Shown here: piece after piece, positions 62,341 through 64,000 of the stretch
Layout: the number at the start of each line of letters is the position of its first letter
How positions within the stretch are numbered: the stretch's first letter is position 1
Assembly: GCA_944472155.2 (NCBI GenBank)
Contig: OX235275.1
Coordinates: 24,702,436 to 24,766,435 of the forward strand
From: Trichobilharzia szidati
Taxonomy: Eukaryota > Platyhelminthes > Trematoda > Strigeidida > Schistosomatidae
Length of the DNA stretch: 64,000 bases
Direction of reading: 5' to 3'
Notes under the pieces: generated by a model
What the model was told of the DNA's origin: nothing
Database searches by the model: none
Seen by the model: only the letters and a program-made list of their open reading frames with translations
Translations under genes and position numbers: made by a program

Positions 62341-63764
62341 ATTCCTCACAAATATAAACTCAATAGAAGATGGTGTAAGAGTTAGACTTGGGTTAACTTA
62401 GACCTAAATTAGTCACTCTTACAAAACTTCTTCACCGCTTTATGACCTAAATTGTACTCTGCCTAATGTGCAAATGCTAAAGAACTGAATCAAGGTAAAA
62501 AGACTTGAAATGACTAGCGTGACTGGAACTGAGTTTTCTTTACACAAAAGCGATATGAGATTTGATAAAGAATAAGAGGGTATACACTTATCTGCAGTTG
62601 AGACCGTGGTAAGCTCGGAGAGTGTGCTGGATGAAAGCACAGCGAGAGAGTGAAACCGAAACCGAACAGGAGATTCACAAATGCACAGAGGAAGTGGGGT
62701 TAAAGGTCAGGTGAGCTCGTTCAAACAAAAGTTCGAAGGTGCAATGTACACTACAGGTTATCCCTCCCTTAGAAGTTTGGTGGGAAAACAGCAAGCTTCG
62801 ATATATAAAAGTAGCAAGGTTGTGTACAATAACAGTGAATGAACAAGAAAGTGTGAAGATAGTAATAAAATAGTTTTTCTAAAAATATATATATTGTGAA
62901 AGGAAAGAATGAAGGAAAAAAATTAAGACAATTAATGGGCACTATGTACATGATTAATGGCGTAAGATGGAATATAAGAAGAAATAACGCTGGTGCCTTG
63001 GTGCGATTTCAGGCTTCTGAGTTGTCTGGTTTTTTTTACATCGTTTATTTTTATTTATCTTTTTTCTTTAAATATCTGTTTATTTAGTATTTTTTTAACG
63101 ACATACTGGCTGAATTATGTGGAGGTCTGATGGTTTACCTCCGTTACCCAGGTTGTTATAACGGGAAGGTGACTCATTATGTCTAAGTTTCATCTTAGAC
63201 TAATGCTCCATCCTTCCTCATCAACCAAAACTAGAAGTAATACCAAAGGCAATCAATATACCAGCGTATTAGAAGGAATAAAGCAAAAGCTACAGAAAAG
63301 AATAGAAGAAGAGGTTAAGATTTCAAAATCAGCATAAGGTGTTACCAAAAACTTAAGCGGAATAAATTCGAGGGAACTAGTGTAACATATAAGTGATAAG
63401 CCAAATTGAAATAAAACAAGGAAAATTGCTAACGCTGTGAAAACTGATGCAATGTACAGAGGAGTGTGTGCAAAACCAATAGTTATGAGTAGGTACAATC
63501 GGCATTTTAAAAAAAAATGTTGCAAGCTGTATAATTAAAGTCATACGAAGTAATTACAAATGCGGGTCACAAAATAAATAAGTGTCATCATGGCACAACC
63601 CGAGTGAACATAATAAAGTCTGTAAAAAAAATAGATTGAGCAGATTAAAATGTACAGCAGAGAAGTGACACAGTCATGGGCAATAATATGTAACGGAATG
63701 GAATCTAATTGACTTCTGAGCTAGAAAATTGAACAGGGTGCAGTAAAACGGAAACAACATGGTG
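62341..63764. other. No recognised gene
   Basis: Open frames 62440-62640 and 63253-63525 (minus) and 62896-63087 (plus) show hydrophobic or low-complexity composition and no family match. Nothing supported. Confidence 0.4.
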
Positions 63765-64000
63765 AGTTAGATACTAGCATTTATAGGAAACCAATACACC
63801 CTCAAATAAATACTTAAACTTTAATTCATCCCACTGAGAATCGGTAAAGGTAGGTTTGGTTAGACGTATTTAAAATCGGGCCAAGAGCCTAACTAGTAGG
63901 CCAGAACATTTAAATAATGAAATGAAACAAATAAAGCAGATATTACTAGTGAATATCTACCCACCAGAAGTTATCCGGAAATATATGAAGAACCCTAGAA
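63765..64000 (+). pseudogene. PLE-B RT thumb fragment, runs off the window
   Basis: LDTSIYRKPIHPQIN, then stop-interrupted sequence matching 46385-46620 (GLVRRI-like, EMKQIKQILLVNIYP-like in shifting frames). It continues beyond 64000. Confidence 0.6.

Noticed and set aside
1..64000. CRISPR arrays, operons or bacterial genes
   Set aside because: No regularly spaced repeats, no tightly packed frames; repeat families and target duplications are eukaryotic retroposon features.

Overview
The window looks like a gene-poor, transposon-dense stretch of a flatworm genome, most probably a blood fluke (Schistosomatidae). The evidence is the AT-rich DNA, the tRNA-headed SINEs that carry hammerhead ribozymes (the S-alpha / Sm-alpha type known from schistosomes), several Penelope-like element (PLE) families, RTE and CR1-group LINE relics and a BEL/Pao relic. 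No rRNA gene, functional tRNA gene or CRISPR array was seen, and no complete host gene. Two short stretches (1571-1799 on the minus strand, 4251-4431 on the plus strand) look like isolated host exons. The species cannot be fixed from the sequence alone. A run of N occupies 22089-22581.

Layout. 1-14500 is mostly unassigned DNA with one SINE, a LINE RT scrap, a minus-strand copy of a CR1-group ORF1 (6240-7315) and a BEL/Pao gag-protease-RT relic (9060-9990). 14585-19260 holds a plus-strand CR1-group LINE (family W), cut by a composite RTE unit with a perfect 15-bp target duplication and flanked by inverted copies of a small repeat (Q). 19717-22088 is a second CR1-group LINE (family X, minus strand) whose endonuclease part contains perfect palindromes. 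22582-27700 is a mosaic of three PLE families and SINEs, including a PLE with a 5' inversion. 29072-33520 carries a deleted LINE (family Y) and an RTE. 35950-36200 is a foldback element. 37090-39425 is the best-preserved PLE (PLE-B). 41095-45171 is a SINE cluster, PLE-A and RTE. 46045-53247 holds PLE-B, hammerhead SINEs and RTE copies. 53635-64000 has LINE-Y, PLE-B copies and further SINEs.

How the parts interact. The elements are dead or decayed but form a recognisable network. One SINE family (SINE-T) has a 3' end like that of LINE family Y, the likely source of its retrotransposition machinery. Another (SINE-H) carries a type I hammerhead with a palindromic, loopless helix III. The PLE-B elements carry, just 3' of their GIY-YIG endonuclease reading frame, a short conserved structure that folds like a minimal hammerhead with a 2-bp helix III. 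Its helices I, II and III and the core 3-8 position vary in a compensatory way between copies. I regard that PLE-B motif as the most interesting signal in the window.
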